A stretch of DNA of 64,000 nucleotides from positions 806,001 through 870,000 of the forward strand of contig NZ_CP119787.1 in assembly GCF_029338255.1 (NCBI RefSeq), read 5' to 3'. The position numbers and the translations under genes were made by a program. Position 1 is the stretch's first letter. Each line of letters begins with the position of its first letter. The DNA is from Haloarcula halobia. Lineage in GTDB: Archaea > Halobacteriota > Halobacteria > Halobacteriales > Haloarculaceae. Below are positions 9,004-16,896 of the stretch, piece by piece. A model generated the notes under the pieces. It worked only from the letters and a program-made list of their open reading frames with translations. It ran no database searches and was not told the DNA's origin.

Positions 9004-9480
9004 CGTCCACGTGCGTCCGTCGCTCGTGGTGGGCACGTCTGCGCAAAATACCCCGAATCGCCACATGATACTGACTGAAAAAAGAAAAATTAATATTATC
9101 ACAGTCAAAAATTACCACGGCGTCACTGATACTGCGCCGAAAAAACCGAGGGAAGACGAGGCCATAAAGCGTGTGCATTGTTACCATTGGTCTGCATGTG
9201 AATATATTTTAGCCATTAGAAGTTGTAATTAATATCCAATGCGAAGAAATATTCACGTGCTGTTCACCGTCAGTCACGCGGCCGGCGGGAGTGGTGTTCA
9301 CTTACGGAGTGATCCGTTCAGAGAGCCGGAAAGCCCCGACTGCCATCGGGCGCGACCCGCCGATGACGCCCCTCTTTCAGGCCTGTCCGTAGCCGGGTGG
9401 TCAGCTGTCTCGGGCGGGGCTCCCTGGCTCTGTATGGTGAGTCTGCTAACGGAAACACCGGCTCGCCGGGTCCCAGAATG

Positions 9481-9486
9481 TTTAAC
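9481..9486 (+). promoter_or_regulatory. TATA-like element of the SDR gene
   Basis: TTTAAC about 26-31 nt upstream of ATG 9512, the spacing expected for a leaderless haloarchaeal transcript. Confidence 0.45.
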
Positions 9487-9511
9487 ACGTACGTTGGCGC
9501 AGTTACCGACG

Positions 9512-10294
9512 ATGCCAGACTACAGTGCAGACTTCGACGGGAAGACCGTTGTGGTCACCGGTGCGACCTCCGGAATCGGACGCGAAATCGCCATCAGGTT
9601 CGCGGACGCCGGGGCGACGGTGCTCAACGCGGACATCGAGTCCGAACCCAAGGACGCCGACGTCCCGACACACGAGTACATCCGCGACCAGGGCGGGACC
9701 GCCGAGTACGTCCAGACCGACGTCTCGGACGCCGAGGACATCCGTGCGGCCGTGGCCGAGGCCCGGGAGCACGGCGGTGTCGACGTGATGGTGAACAACG
9801 CCGGGCTGTTCATCGGCGGCGGCCTGCTCGAGGTCAGCGAGGCCGAGTTCGAGAAGATACACGAGGTCAACGCCAAGGGCGTGTTCTTCGGGTGCCAGGC
9901 GGCGGCCGAGGACATGATCGACCGCGGGGCCGAGGGCTCGATCGTCAACACCGCCTCCATCAGTTCGTTCGTCGCACAGCGCGAACAGATTCAGTACGAC
10001 TCGACGAAGGCCGCCGTGAAGATGATAACCCGCGGGGCCGCACTCGAGCTCGCCGAGCACGACATCCGGGTGAACGCCATCGGCCCCGGGCAGATTGCGA
10101 CCGAGTTCATCGACGGCTGGTCGGAGGAAGCACCCGAAAAGGCGGCCACGGACGGCCTCATCAAACCGGTCCCCGCCGGGCGGGCCGGGACCCCCGAGGA
10201 CATCGCCGGTGCGGCCCTCTACCTGGCCAGCGACGACGCGGACTACGTGACCGGCGAGGTCCTGATGGTCGACGGTGGCTGGCGAATCATCTGA
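9512..10294 (+). CDS. SDR-family NAD(P)-dependent dehydrogenase
   Basis: A 260-residue classical short-chain dehydrogenase. It has the cofactor motif TGATSGIG near residue 16, NNAG near residue 94, catalytic Ser in NTASISSFV, and Tyr162 with Lys166 in YDSTKAAV. The C-terminal ASDDADYVTGEVLMVDGG is typical of FabG/glucose dehydrogenase-like SDRs. Asp in NADIES at the end of beta2 suggests NAD rather than NADP. The frame is open back to 9239, but ATG 9512 is chosen because a TATA element precedes it and the upstream peptide is not protein-like. It is 63 bp upstream of a class I aldolase and probably oxidises a polyol or sugar acid in the same pathway. Confidence 0.88.
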   Translation: MPDYSADFDGKTVVVTGATSGIGREIAIRFADAGATVLNADIESEPKDADVPTHEYIRDQGGTAEYVQTDVSDAEDIRAAVAEAREHGGVDVMVNNAGLFIGGGLLEVSEAEFEKIHEVNAKGVFFGCQAAAEDMIDRGAEGSIVNTASISSFVAQREQIQYDSTKAAVKMITRGAALELAEHDIRVNAIGPGQIATEFIDGWSEEAPEKAATDGLIKPVPAGRAGTPEDIAGAALYLASDDADYVTGEVLMVDGGWRII

Positions 10295-10320
10295 CGGGAC
10301 GCGAGCCGTCAGGAGAATAG

Positions 10321-10328
10321 TTTTATAC
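10321..10328 (+). promoter_or_regulatory. TATA box of the aldolase gene
   Basis: TTTTATAC, 30 nt upstream of ATG 10358. It indicates that the aldolase has its own promoter in addition to any read-through from the SDR gene. Confidence 0.6.
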
Positions 10329-10357
10329 GTGGCCTTACAGAGGACTAGCTGAAGCCA

Positions 10358-11164
10358 ATGAGCACACAGCAACTCCTCGACACCCCGTCGGGGAACGCAG
10401 TCGTCGTAGCGCTCGATCACGGACTCAGCCTCGGTGCACCTGACGGATTCAAGAACCCGGTAGAGACCATCGACAAGGTCCTGGCGGGACAGCCGGACGG
10501 CGTCCTCGTCGGGCCACACATGGCCCGTCACTACCAGGACCGCTTCGAGGAGGCGGACGTCGACATCGTCGTCACCGCCGACGTCGTGACGTGGTCGACC
10601 AGCCCCGGTCGGGACCACGACAAGGACCTCTGGACGCCGGCGTTCGACGCCGAGTTCCTCGCCGAGCTCGACCCCGTCGGCGTCAAGACGGTGCTCGTGT
10701 TCGGCCGCGACGACACCGAGACGTTCCGCCGGAACGTCGAGTACATCGCCGAACTCGCCGAGGACCTGCGTGGCACCGGCATCCCGCTGGTCGTCGAACC
10801 GGTCATGTGGGGCCGACGCGTCCCGGAGAAACTGGAGACGGACGTCGACTTCGTCGAGGACGCGATGCGCATGGGCTGGGAGTTCGGCGCGGACATCCTC
10901 AAGGCGCCCTACACCGGCAGCGTCGAGACGTTCGAACCGCTCGTCGAGAACTCCCCGGTCCCCGTGATGATCCTGGGCGGCCCGGCCACCGGCACGACCC
11001 GGGCGATGCTCGAGTCCGTCGAGGGTGCCATGGAGTCCGGCGCTCGCGGCCTGATGATCGGCCGCACCATCTGGAAGTCCGCGGACCCCGAACGGACCGT
11101 CGCCGCGCTCAACGAGATCGTCCACGATGGGGCGTCCGTCGACGAGGTCTGGGACGACGCGTAA
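10358..11164 (+). CDS. Class I aldolase, FbaB/LsrF/DeoC-like family
   Basis: A 268-residue TIM-barrel Schiff-base aldolase. It begins NAVVVALDHGLSLG, the ALDHG signature of archaeal class I fructose-bisphosphate aldolase, LsrF and ADH synthase. The likely Schiff-base lysine is Lys182 in GADILKAPYTG. The phosphate-binding loops are ILGGPATG and GLMIGRTIW. Length is normal for the family. Archaeal relatives include FbaB, AroA' (2-amino-3,7-dideoxy-heptulosonate synthase) and sulfofructose or sugar-phosphate aldolases, and sequence alone does not fix the substrate. Being beside SDR, DeoR, PdxA2 and DUF1537 genes argues for a catabolic aldolase that yields a three-carbon phosphate rather than a glycolytic enzyme. 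Confidence 0.85.
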   Translation: MSTQQLLDTPSGNAVVVALDHGLSLGAPDGFKNPVETIDKVLAGQPDGVLVGPHMARHYQDRFEEADVDIVVTADVVTWSTSPGRDHDKDLWTPAFDAEFLAELDPVGVKTVLVFGRDDTETFRRNVEYIAELAEDLRGTGIPLVVEPVMWGRRVPEKLETDVDFVEDAMRMGWEFGADILKAPYTGSVETFEPLVENSPVPVMILGGPATGTTRAMLESVEGAMESGARGLMIGRTIWKSADPERTVAALNEIVHDGASVDEVWDDA

Positions 11165-11218
11165 TCGCCGACCGACGCGGGCGAGACACGTAAATACCAG
11201 TCGGCGTTACACGGAGGT

Positions 11219-11269
11219 ATGCCAGCCACACCGTCCCACCCACGCGCGCCCGGAGGTGCTGTCCCATGA
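11219..11269 (+). CDS. Short upstream ORF overlapping the deoR start
   Basis: ATG 11219 opens a 16-residue ORF (MPATPSHPRAPGGAVP) whose TGA overlaps the deoR ATG as ATGA. A TATA-like taaata lies about 28 nt before ATG 11219, so the leaderless transcript would begin at this ORF. A GGAGG lies about 10 nt upstream of the deoR ATG. This suggests a translated leader coupled to deoR. Expression is not shown. Confidence 0.35.
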   Translation: MPATPSHPRAPGGAVP

Positions 11270-12036
11270 CGACCCCGGAGAAGCGTCGTCGGTCCATCAC
11301 CGAGCTGGTCACGAAACACGGTGGGCTCTCCGTCGAGGAACTGGCCGACCACCTCGACGTCTCCGAGTCGACGATCCGACGTGACCTCCGTGACTTAGAC
11401 GACCGGAACCTCGTCGAGCGAACGCACGGCGGGGTCGTGCCCACGACGGACGTGGGCATCGAGCGGTCGTTCGATCGCCGCCTCATCCAGCACTTAGAGC
11501 GCAAGCAGGCCATCGCCGATCGGGCCGTCGAGGAGATCTCGGAGGGTCACGTCGTCTACTACGACGCGGGGACGACGACGATGCAGGTCGCGAAGGCCGC
11601 GCCGGGCGGCCGGTCGACCATCGCCGTCACCAGCTCGCCCCTGTTGCTCCTCGAACTGGCGAAGGCAGAGGGGACGGTGAAGATGACCGGCGGCGAGTAC
11701 CGCAACGAGACGAAGGCCCTCGTCGGGCCGACGACCGAGGAGTACATCCGCAACTCCAACTTCGACCTGGCGTTCATCGGCGTCAACGGCATCGAGGCCG
11801 ACGGTATGCTCTCGGCACCGAACGAGTCCGAGGCGAAGATAAAGCGCCTGGTCGTCGAGCACTCGGCACGGGCCGTCGTCGTCACCATCGCCGAGAAGTT
11901 CGGCGAGCAGAGCTTCCGTCGCTTCGGGTCGATAGACGACGTCGACCTCCTCGTGACCGACGAACGCGTCCCCGACGAGTACCGCGACCTCTTCGAGGAG
12001 ACCCAGCTCGTCGAGGGCGTCTTCGAGGGCGGGTGA
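11266..12036 (+). CDS. DeoR/GlpR-type transcriptional regulator
   Basis: A 256-residue DeoR-family regulator. The N-terminal winged HTH is clear (LSVEELADHLDVSESTIRRD, residues ~22-41, followed by LVERTHGG). The C-terminal DeoRC sugar-phosphate sensor has YYDAGTTTMQVAK, VTSSPLLLLELA and LAFIGVNGIEADGMLSAPNE. In haloarchaea GlpR-type proteins repress sugar metabolism genes. Here it sits between the SDR-aldolase pair and the convergent pdxA2-kinase pair, so it probably controls this cluster in response to a phosphorylated intermediate. A strong GGAGG precedes the start, and the ORF overlaps a short upstream ORF by ATGA. Confidence 0.92.
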   Translation: MTTPEKRRRSITELVTKHGGLSVEELADHLDVSESTIRRDLRDLDDRNLVERTHGGVVPTTDVGIERSFDRRLIQHLERKQAIADRAVEEISEGHVVYYDAGTTTMQVAKAAPGGRSTIAVTSSPLLLLELAKAEGTVKMTGGEYRNETKALVGPTTEEYIRNSNFDLAFIGVNGIEADGMLSAPNESEAKIKRLVVEHSARAVVVTIAEKFGEQSFRRFGSIDDVDLLVTDERVPDEYRDLFEETQLVEGVFEGG

Positions 12037-12037
12037 G

Positions 12038-12095
12038 GCGCCGGGACGGGACGCCGACCCGCACTGGCGCCGGGACGGGACGCCGACCCGCACTG
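12038..12095. repeat. 29-bp perfect tandem duplication
   Basis: Two identical 29-bp units, 12038-12066 and 12067-12095 (unit begins GCGCCGGGACGGGACGCCGA), fill the space between the convergent stops of deoR and pdxA2. Probably a recent slippage or unequal-exchange product. Confidence 0.95.
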
Positions 12096-12103
12096 GCCCC
12101 GGC

Positions 12104-13099
12104 TTACCGGGCGAGTCTGACGGCCGTCGACACCGCGTCGATCATGCTCTGTTCGGAGGCGACGCCCTCGCCGGCGATGTCGAAGGCGGTGCCGTGGTCG
12201 ACGCTGGTCCGGATGATGGGCAGGCCGATGGTGACGTTGACGCCGCTCACGGCGTCCCCGTCGCCGGTGAACCCGAGCATCTTGATGGGGATGTGGCCCT
12301 GGTCGTGGTACATCGAGACGACGCAGTCGAACTCGCCCGAGGCGGCCCGGACGTACACCGTGTCCGGCGGGAGCGGCCCGGTCACGTCGACGCCGGTCTC
12401 GGCGACCTGTTCGACGGCCGGTTCGATGGTCTCGGCCTCCTCGTCGCCGAGGAGGCCGCCGTCGCTCGCGTGGGGGTTCAGCCCCGCGACGGCGACCGAC
12501 GGGTCGTCGATGCCCAGATCGCGCAGCGCCTCGTCCGTGACGGCGATGGTCGAGGCGACGTCGTCGACCTCGAGGTCGCAGGCCTCCCGCAGCGGGACGT
12601 GCGTGCTGACGTGGGTGACGGTCAGGTCGTCCTCGATGAGCATCATCGAGTAGTCGTCGGTGCCGGTGTGGTCCGCGAGCATCCCCGTGTGGCCCGCGTA
12701 CTCGCTGCCGGCCATCTTCGTCGCCTGCTTGTTGATGGGGGCGGTGGTCATCGCGTCGATGGCACCGGCCTGTGCCAGCTCGATCGCGCGCTCGATGTAC
12801 TCGAGGCTCGCCTCGCCGTTGGCCTCCGAGAGTTCGCCGTACTCGTGGTCGGCCACGTTATCGAGGTCGATGACCGGCACGACGCCGGGGTCGGCCGTCG
12901 CGTCGCGCGGGTCGTCGACGCGACGGACCTCGAGGTCGGGGGCGAACCGGTCGACGGCGTCTTCCACGACGGTCGCGTCCCCGATGACGACGACGGTGGC
13001 GTCCGCCACGAGCGTCGGGTACGATTTGACGATGACTTCGCTGCCGATACCCGCAGGGTCACCCATGGTGACGCCGACGGTGATGCTTCGATCGCTCAT
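12104..13099 (-). CDS. pdxA2: PdxA2-type 4-phospho-D-threonate/erythronate dehydrogenase-like protein
   Basis: A 331-residue member of the PdxA family of metal- and NAD-dependent oxidative decarboxylases. Motifs include GVTMGDPAGIG at the N-terminus, APINKQA, GHTGMLADHTG, the metal-ligand segments LNPHASDGGLLGDEE and YHDQGHIPIKMLGF, and the C-terminal IRTSVDHGTAFDIAG. True PdxA acts in the DXP-dependent vitamin B6 route, which archaea generally lack. PdxA2 paralogues instead oxidise D-threonate or D-erythronate 4-phosphate to dihydroxyacetone phosphate and CO2. The neighbouring DUF1537 kinase, overlapping by 41 bp upstream on the same strand, strongly supports the PdxA2 role. Confidence 0.88.
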   Translation of the reverse strand: MSDRSITVGVTMGDPAGIGSEVIVKSYPTLVADATVVVIGDATVVEDAVDRFAPDLEVRRVDDPRDATADPGVVPVIDLDNVADHEYGELSEANGEASLEYIERAIELAQAGAIDAMTTAPINKQATKMAGSEYAGHTGMLADHTGTDDYSMMLIEDDLTVTHVSTHVPLREACDLEVDDVASTIAVTDEALRDLGIDDPSVAVAGLNPHASDGGLLGDEEAETIEPAVEQVAETGVDVTGPLPPDTVYVRAASGEFDCVVSMYHDQGHIPIKMLGFTGDGDAVSGVNVTIGLPIIRTSVDHGTAFDIAGEGVASEQSMIDAVSTAVRLAR

Positions 13100-14360
13100 C
13101 GGCTTGACCCAGACGAGCGAGGGACTTAATGATTGCCTGCTCGCCGCCGAACCCGCCCGCTTTCGTCACGACGGCCGTCCCGTCCGCGACGCCACCCTCG
13201 ACGGTCGCCAGCGGGACGCCCGGCGCGATCCCCTCGCCGGCCATGCGGAGCCGCTTCGCGTCGAGCTCCTCGAAGACGGTCCGTGCCGTCGCGCCGCCGG
13301 TCAGGAAGAGGTTCGGCGCCCGCCCCTCGTCGACGACACCGGCCGCGGCCGCGGCGAGCGCCTCGGCGACCCGTCGGCGTACCGCCGCGCCGTCGACGGC
13401 CGCGTGCTCGCCGGCGGCCATCGCCCGGTCGACGTCGGCGCGCCGCTCGGCACTCGAGAGCAGGACCGTCCCGTGGTCGTCGAGAGCGGCGCGGCCGCGG
13501 GCCGCCAGGTCGGCCCCCGCTCCCGCCGGATCGGTGACCGCATCCGCCACGGCGAGCTGTCGTCGCAGCGCTGCCGGGATGACCTCGAGCTGTGCGAGCG
13601 TCTCCGGAGCGACGCTCCCCGAGACGCCCACCACCGTCCGGTCCCGGTCGACGTCGATGCCCGCACCGGACGGCGCGCCCGGGACGGTGATGTGGCGGGC
13701 GAGCCCGCCGCTGCCGACGTACAGACACCGCTCGGGCAGCGCCTCGGCCGCCGCGGCGAGTGCCTCGAGGTGCCGGTCCGTCACGGCGTCACAGGTCACG
13801 ACGACCGGCCCGTCGGCCCCGGCCAGCGGTTCCAGTGTGTCGCGGACGGCGTCCGTTCCGTGCGCGACGGTCTCGACACCGACCGCTTCGACGGGATAGG
13901 GACTCTCGGCGAAGAGCTCGGGGAGCGCGTCGTGTGTCGGCGGCCGCTCCCCGTCGTCGCCGGGCGGCGACTCGGTCACCAGTCGCCCGTCGACGAGGTG
14001 GTAGCCGCTCGCAGTCAGGCGACCGTTGCCCGGGAACGCCGGTGCGACGAGGACGAGCGCGGGGTCGATCGCCCGCGTCGCGGCCTCGACCTCCGCACGG
14101 ACGTTCCCGCGGAGGGTCGAGTCGACTTTCTTGTAGACGACGGCTGGGTCGTGGGCGTCGAGGACAGCACGCACGCGCTCGGCAGCGAGCGCCGGGTCCA
14201 CGTACCGCGAGTCGGTGTTGGAGACGACGACGTCGCCGCCGGCCGGCGTCGCACGCTCCGGACCGACGACGACCCGGGTGTCGTAGTCGCGTGTCGCGAA
14301 CTCGTGGCCGGCGTCGCAGCTCCCGGTCAGGTCGTCCGCGAGCACGAGACAGCGGGTCAT
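13059..14360 (-). CDS. DUF1537 four-carbon acid sugar kinase
   Basis: A 433-residue kinase of the DUF1537 family (DtnK/DenK/OtnK type). The N-terminal domain begins CLVLADDLTGSCDAGHEFA, the family signature of the substrate-binding domain. KKVDSTLRGN near residue 84 is the second hallmark. The C-terminal nucleotide-binding domain has LFLTGGATARTVF and VVTKAGGFGG. The family phosphorylates D-threonate, D-erythronate or 3-oxo-tetronates at C4. The frame extends 18 codons upstream to 14414, but ATG 14360 starts directly at the conserved core. The 3' end overlaps pdxA2 by 41 bp, so the pair should be co-transcribed and translationally coupled: kinase first, dehydrogenase second in the pathway. 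Confidence 0.88.
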   Translation of the reverse strand: MTRCLVLADDLTGSCDAGHEFATRDYDTRVVVGPERATPAGGDVVVSNTDSRYVDPALAAERVRAVLDAHDPAVVYKKVDSTLRGNVRAEVEAATRAIDPALVLVAPAFPGNGRLTASGYHLVDGRLVTESPPGDDGERPPTHDALPELFAESPYPVEAVGVETVAHGTDAVRDTLEPLAGADGPVVVTCDAVTDRHLEALAAAAEALPERCLYVGSGGLARHITVPGAPSGAGIDVDRDRTVVGVSGSVAPETLAQLEVIPAALRRQLAVADAVTDPAGAGADLAARGRAALDDHGTVLLSSAERRADVDRAMAAGEHAAVDGAAVRRRVAEALAAAAAGVVDEGRAPNLFLTGGATARTVFEELDAKRLRMAGEGIAPGVPLATVEGGVADGTAVVTKAGGFGGEQAIIKSLARLGQADERSKHHRRRHHG

Positions 14361-14822
14361 CGGACACCTCCCCGGCGGCGCTCGTCTCGGACGTGGTGTA
14401 CTAACATCTGCCAATCCATGGTACCCATGGCGGGTCCTCCGTAAAGAAACATTCGCTCGGGTTCTCTTAGGTCGGCGAGAGGCGAAACGGTAAACACTGG
14501 CAGCGCGGTCCTGGGCGCATCAATGGCGTTCTGCTGTTCGAAGCCATCCTGCTTCACACTCTCGTCCGGCGGTTCCGGAGCCGGCTGATGGCGGACCTCT
14601 GAACCGCTCTCGGTCTGGCGCGGCTTTGCAGCGACCCGGAGCAGACCGTCTCGACGCGGTTCCCGGCTCTGTCGCGGCGCTCCTTCCGTCCCGGTCGGTG
14701 ATGTGGACGGTACCCGAGAGACGGCCGGCACCGCTCCCGACTACCGTTCTCGCTACCTCGCCCCGACCTGTTACCGTGCACGATATATTTATATAGACAG
14801 TTGTGGAACTCCACGTAGGTCA
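14361..14822. other. Divergent promoter region, kinase / HalOD1 gene
   Basis: 462 bp between divergent genes. Apart from the TATA element before 14823 I see no gene, hairpin or remnant. Minus-strand ORFs here are basic and unconvincing. Confidence 0.4.
14785..14796 (+). promoter_or_regulatory. TATA box of the HalOD1 gene
   Basis: The stretch atatatttatat centres about 30 nt upstream of ATG 14823, indicating leaderless transcription. Confidence 0.55.
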
Positions 14823-15083
14823 ATGACAACGAGTGACGGGCGCGACGGGTCACCGCCCCTGCGACGCTCCGTCCTGGAGGCGGTGGTACAGCACGTCGGC
14901 GAGCGCACGGGCCGGCGGCCGACGGACCTGCCGCCGCTGTACGAGGCGGTCGACCTGGGTGTCCTCGAGGTTCTCGTCGCATCCGCCCGGCAAAACGGGA
15001 CGCCGCTATCCGTTCGATTCGCCTATGCCGGCCACGAAGTCACGGTCGACCAGGGCGGTGCCGTCCGCTGTACGCCCCGGTAG
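14823..15083 (+). CDS. Stand-alone HalOD1 output domain protein
   Basis: An 86-residue protein. It contains RRPTDLPPLYEAVDLGVLEV and a C-terminal VRFAYAGHEVTVDQGG, matching the haloarchaeal HalOD1 output domain from memory (DPTELPPLYEAVDPDALD and F-x-Y-x-G-x-x-V-x-V). HalOD1 domains also occur at the end of receiver proteins; here the domain is alone. They are thought to transmit signals by an unknown mechanism. It stands between the DUF1537 kinase and the PfkB kinase but on the other strand, so a link with the sugar cluster is only positional. Confidence 0.75.
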   Translation: MTTSDGRDGSPPLRRSVLEAVVQHVGERTGRRPTDLPPLYEAVDLGVLEVLVASARQNGTPLSVRFAYAGHEVTVDQGGAVRCTPR

Positions 15084-15138
15084 GCGCGCGTTGCCAGTGC
15101 CGTGCCTGCTCACGGGCGCGACCGATAGCAGTTGCGTG

Positions 15139-16266
15139 CTACGCGAACTGCTCGCCGTAGTTCGTGACGGCCGCGGCGACGTCGTCGTAGGTCGGCGTCT
15201 CGCCGGTCCGCACGAACTCCCGCGCGAGGGCGTTGCCCATGACGACGGCGGCGTCCTCGGGCAGTCCCTCGACGAGGCCCAGCGACAGGCCCGCGTTGAA
15301 GTGGTCGCCGGCGCTGGTGGTCAACGCCGGCGACTCGACGGGCGTGACCTGGACGCTCGTCGTCCCGTCGTCGCTGACGACGACGGACTCGCTCACGCTG
15401 TGGCCGACGAACCGGTCGACCGAGAGGGAGTCGAACGCCACGCGCGCGTCCGCGAGAAGTTCCTCGCCGTCGTGCGCGCCGAGGACGGACGCGAGCTCCT
15501 TGGTCTCGTAGCGGTTCGCCGAGACGGTCACCTCGACGTCCGAGGCCAGGCGGCGCGTCGCCGCGACGATGGACTCGAGCACCGCGTGGTCTATCTCCCG
15601 GATGTTCGCCGGGTCGAGCAGGACGTGTTCCGGCGGGGCCGACAGCGCCGGGAAGACCTGCTCGCGGAGGCCGTCGAGGATGCCGGGGAGTTCCGGGATC
15701 ACCGCCCAGTAGCCGACGCCGAGCAGTTTCGCCCCGTCCAGTTCCTCGATGAGCGTGTCGACGCCGACGCGGTCGGTGATGGTCGCCCAGTCCAGCGTCG
15801 CGGCACCGCCGCTCTCCATCAGCATGAGCTTCCCGTCGTCGAACTCGATGGCGTCCGTGATGCCGGGGTCGCCCAGGGAGTAGATGGTACAGTCCGCGAA
15901 CTCCGCCGCGAAGAGGTCCCGCACCGGGTCGCCACACATCCCGACCAGCGTCGGGTCGAACCCGAGGGTGTCGTACGCGCGCGAGAGGTGGCTGACGTGC
16001 CCCCCGGTTCGCTGCCCGTGGCGCTCCCACGAGATGGCCAGCGAGCTGTCGGCGGCCGCCGAGGTTACGATCTGCTCGCCGAACTCGCTCAGCGTCGTGA
16101 TGCGCTCGCTCTCGGAGGCGCCGGCGTTCGTCCCGGCCTGCCGGACGTTGTCGACGTAGCCGTCGAAGCCAAAGACCACGTCGCCGCCGCTCGGTTCGGC
16201 CGGCAGATGGTCCTGGCACGCGGCCACTGCCTCGCGCGTCTGGTCGTCCGGGAAGTCAGGCGACAT
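15139..16266 (-). CDS. PfkB-family carbohydrate kinase
   Basis: A 375-residue ribokinase-superfamily sugar kinase. Visible elements are the N-terminal VVFGFDGYVDNVRQAG, the GGHVSHLSRAYDTLG segment of the sugar site, VLLDPANIREID, VTVSANRYETKEL, and the C-terminal anion hole with catalytic Asp in TTSAGDHFNAGLSLGL, which corresponds to the usual GAGD with Ser in place of Gly. It is somewhat longer than typical PfkB proteins (~300-320). The substrate cannot be read from sequence; a tagatose-, fructose- or deoxygluconate-type sugar acid is possible. ATG 16266 is preferred over an upstream in-frame ATG at 16311, whose 15 extra residues are basic. It is the last member of the carbohydrate cluster. 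Confidence 0.82.
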   Translation of the reverse strand: MSPDFPDDQTREAVAACQDHLPAEPSGGDVVFGFDGYVDNVRQAGTNAGASESERITTLSEFGEQIVTSAAADSSLAISWERHGQRTGGHVSHLSRAYDTLGFDPTLVGMCGDPVRDLFAAEFADCTIYSLGDPGITDAIEFDDGKLMLMESGGAATLDWATITDRVGVDTLIEELDGAKLLGVGYWAVIPELPGILDGLREQVFPALSAPPEHVLLDPANIREIDHAVLESIVAATRRLASDVEVTVSANRYETKELASVLGAHDGEELLADARVAFDSLSVDRFVGHSVSESVVVSDDGTTSVQVTPVESPALTTSAGDHFNAGLSLGLVEGLPEDAAVVMGNALAREFVRTGETPTYDDVAAAVTNYGEQFA

Positions 16267-16662
16267 TCGTCTCACATCCAGGGGCCGCCGTCGGTCGTCC
16301 GCCCTGTGCACCGGCTGTCCGTGTCCCCCGCTCGACTGGACGCCGCGGTGTCCAGCGACGACTGTCCGATCGGGTCGACTGGAGTACCGCGGGTACCCGA
16401 GACGCTGCTGACAGGCTCATGTGTCTGGCTACCGGCGGGGATGACATAAATGCTGAGGAGACGCGCTATCGACGCGCTCGGAAAATAATTCTATATTTCG
16501 TCAATATGAAATTATAAAAGAAGTTTTTAATACATAACTGCGAATTATATAGCGATATTGCACTCTAATATATCCAAACTACTAAAGTAAGATGAAAATA
16601 TCAAATCACGGGTTGATATTGCCAATTATGCATGCATACTCCTAAAATAAAGATCTAAAGTT

Positions 16663-16677
16663 GGGGGTATCTCCCCC
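16663..16677. repeat. Small stem-loop GGGGG-tatct-CCCCC
   Basis: Perfect 5-bp G/C stem with a 5-nt loop at the edge of the AT-rich island. Role unknown. Confidence 0.5.
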
Positions 16678-16824
16678 TCCCTTCTGGGTAGGGCGTTGGG
16701 AAAAGACGGCAGATTCGACCGCTATTCGGACGATTCCCAGACGATACCGTCCCCCCAGCGGTCGGTGATGGCGCTCGAGACGTCCCCATCCCGCGGACTT
16801 GCAGACTCGGAAAACCGGCGCCCG

Positions 16825-16832
16825 TTTATATA
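16825..16832 (+). promoter_or_regulatory. TATA box of the histidine kinase gene
   Basis: The stretch tttatata within cccgtttatatacc. Transcription would start near 16855-16860, ahead of the in-frame GTG 16867 and ATG 16897. Confidence 0.5.
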
Positions 16833-16896
16833 CCGCTTCGAGGGGGAATCGCTAGGCTGGGGCGTCGTGACCGCCCCGACGCCGTCGGTGATACCC

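Larger units (their letters stand above)
8468..9511. other. 1 kb without a recognisable gene, with AT-rich blocks
   Basis: Two AT-rich blocks (about 8640-8790 and 9040-9240) contrast with the GC-rich surroundings. ORFs on both strands are short and do not have haloarchaeal composition. A 9-bp stem-loop lies at 8972-9003. The downstream end carries the promoter of the SDR gene. It may be an old insertion or decayed gene, but no remnant was identified. Confidence 0.4.
16267..16896. other. Divergent intergenic region with an AT-rich island
   Basis: 630 bp between divergent genes. 16480-16660 is strikingly AT-rich, lacks ORFs and ends in a G5/C5 stem-loop at 16663-16677. The 3' part carries the promoter of the histidine kinase. 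The frame of the kinase extends to 16696, but without protein-like sequence. Confidence 0.45.

Noticed and set aside
9239-9511. Extension of the SDR gene to 9239
   Set aside because: The upstream 91 codons are not Rossmann-like, and a TATA element sits at the right distance from ATG 9512.
12660-14444. A 594-codon open frame antisense to the pdxA2 and DUF1537 genes
   Set aside because: Arg-rich and low in complexity, crossing two well-supported genes; it is a codon-bias artefact.
14833-16449. A 538-codon plus-strand frame over the PfkB kinase
   Set aside because: No conserved motif, Arg/Val/Gly-rich, overlaps both the HalOD1 gene and the PfkB kinase.
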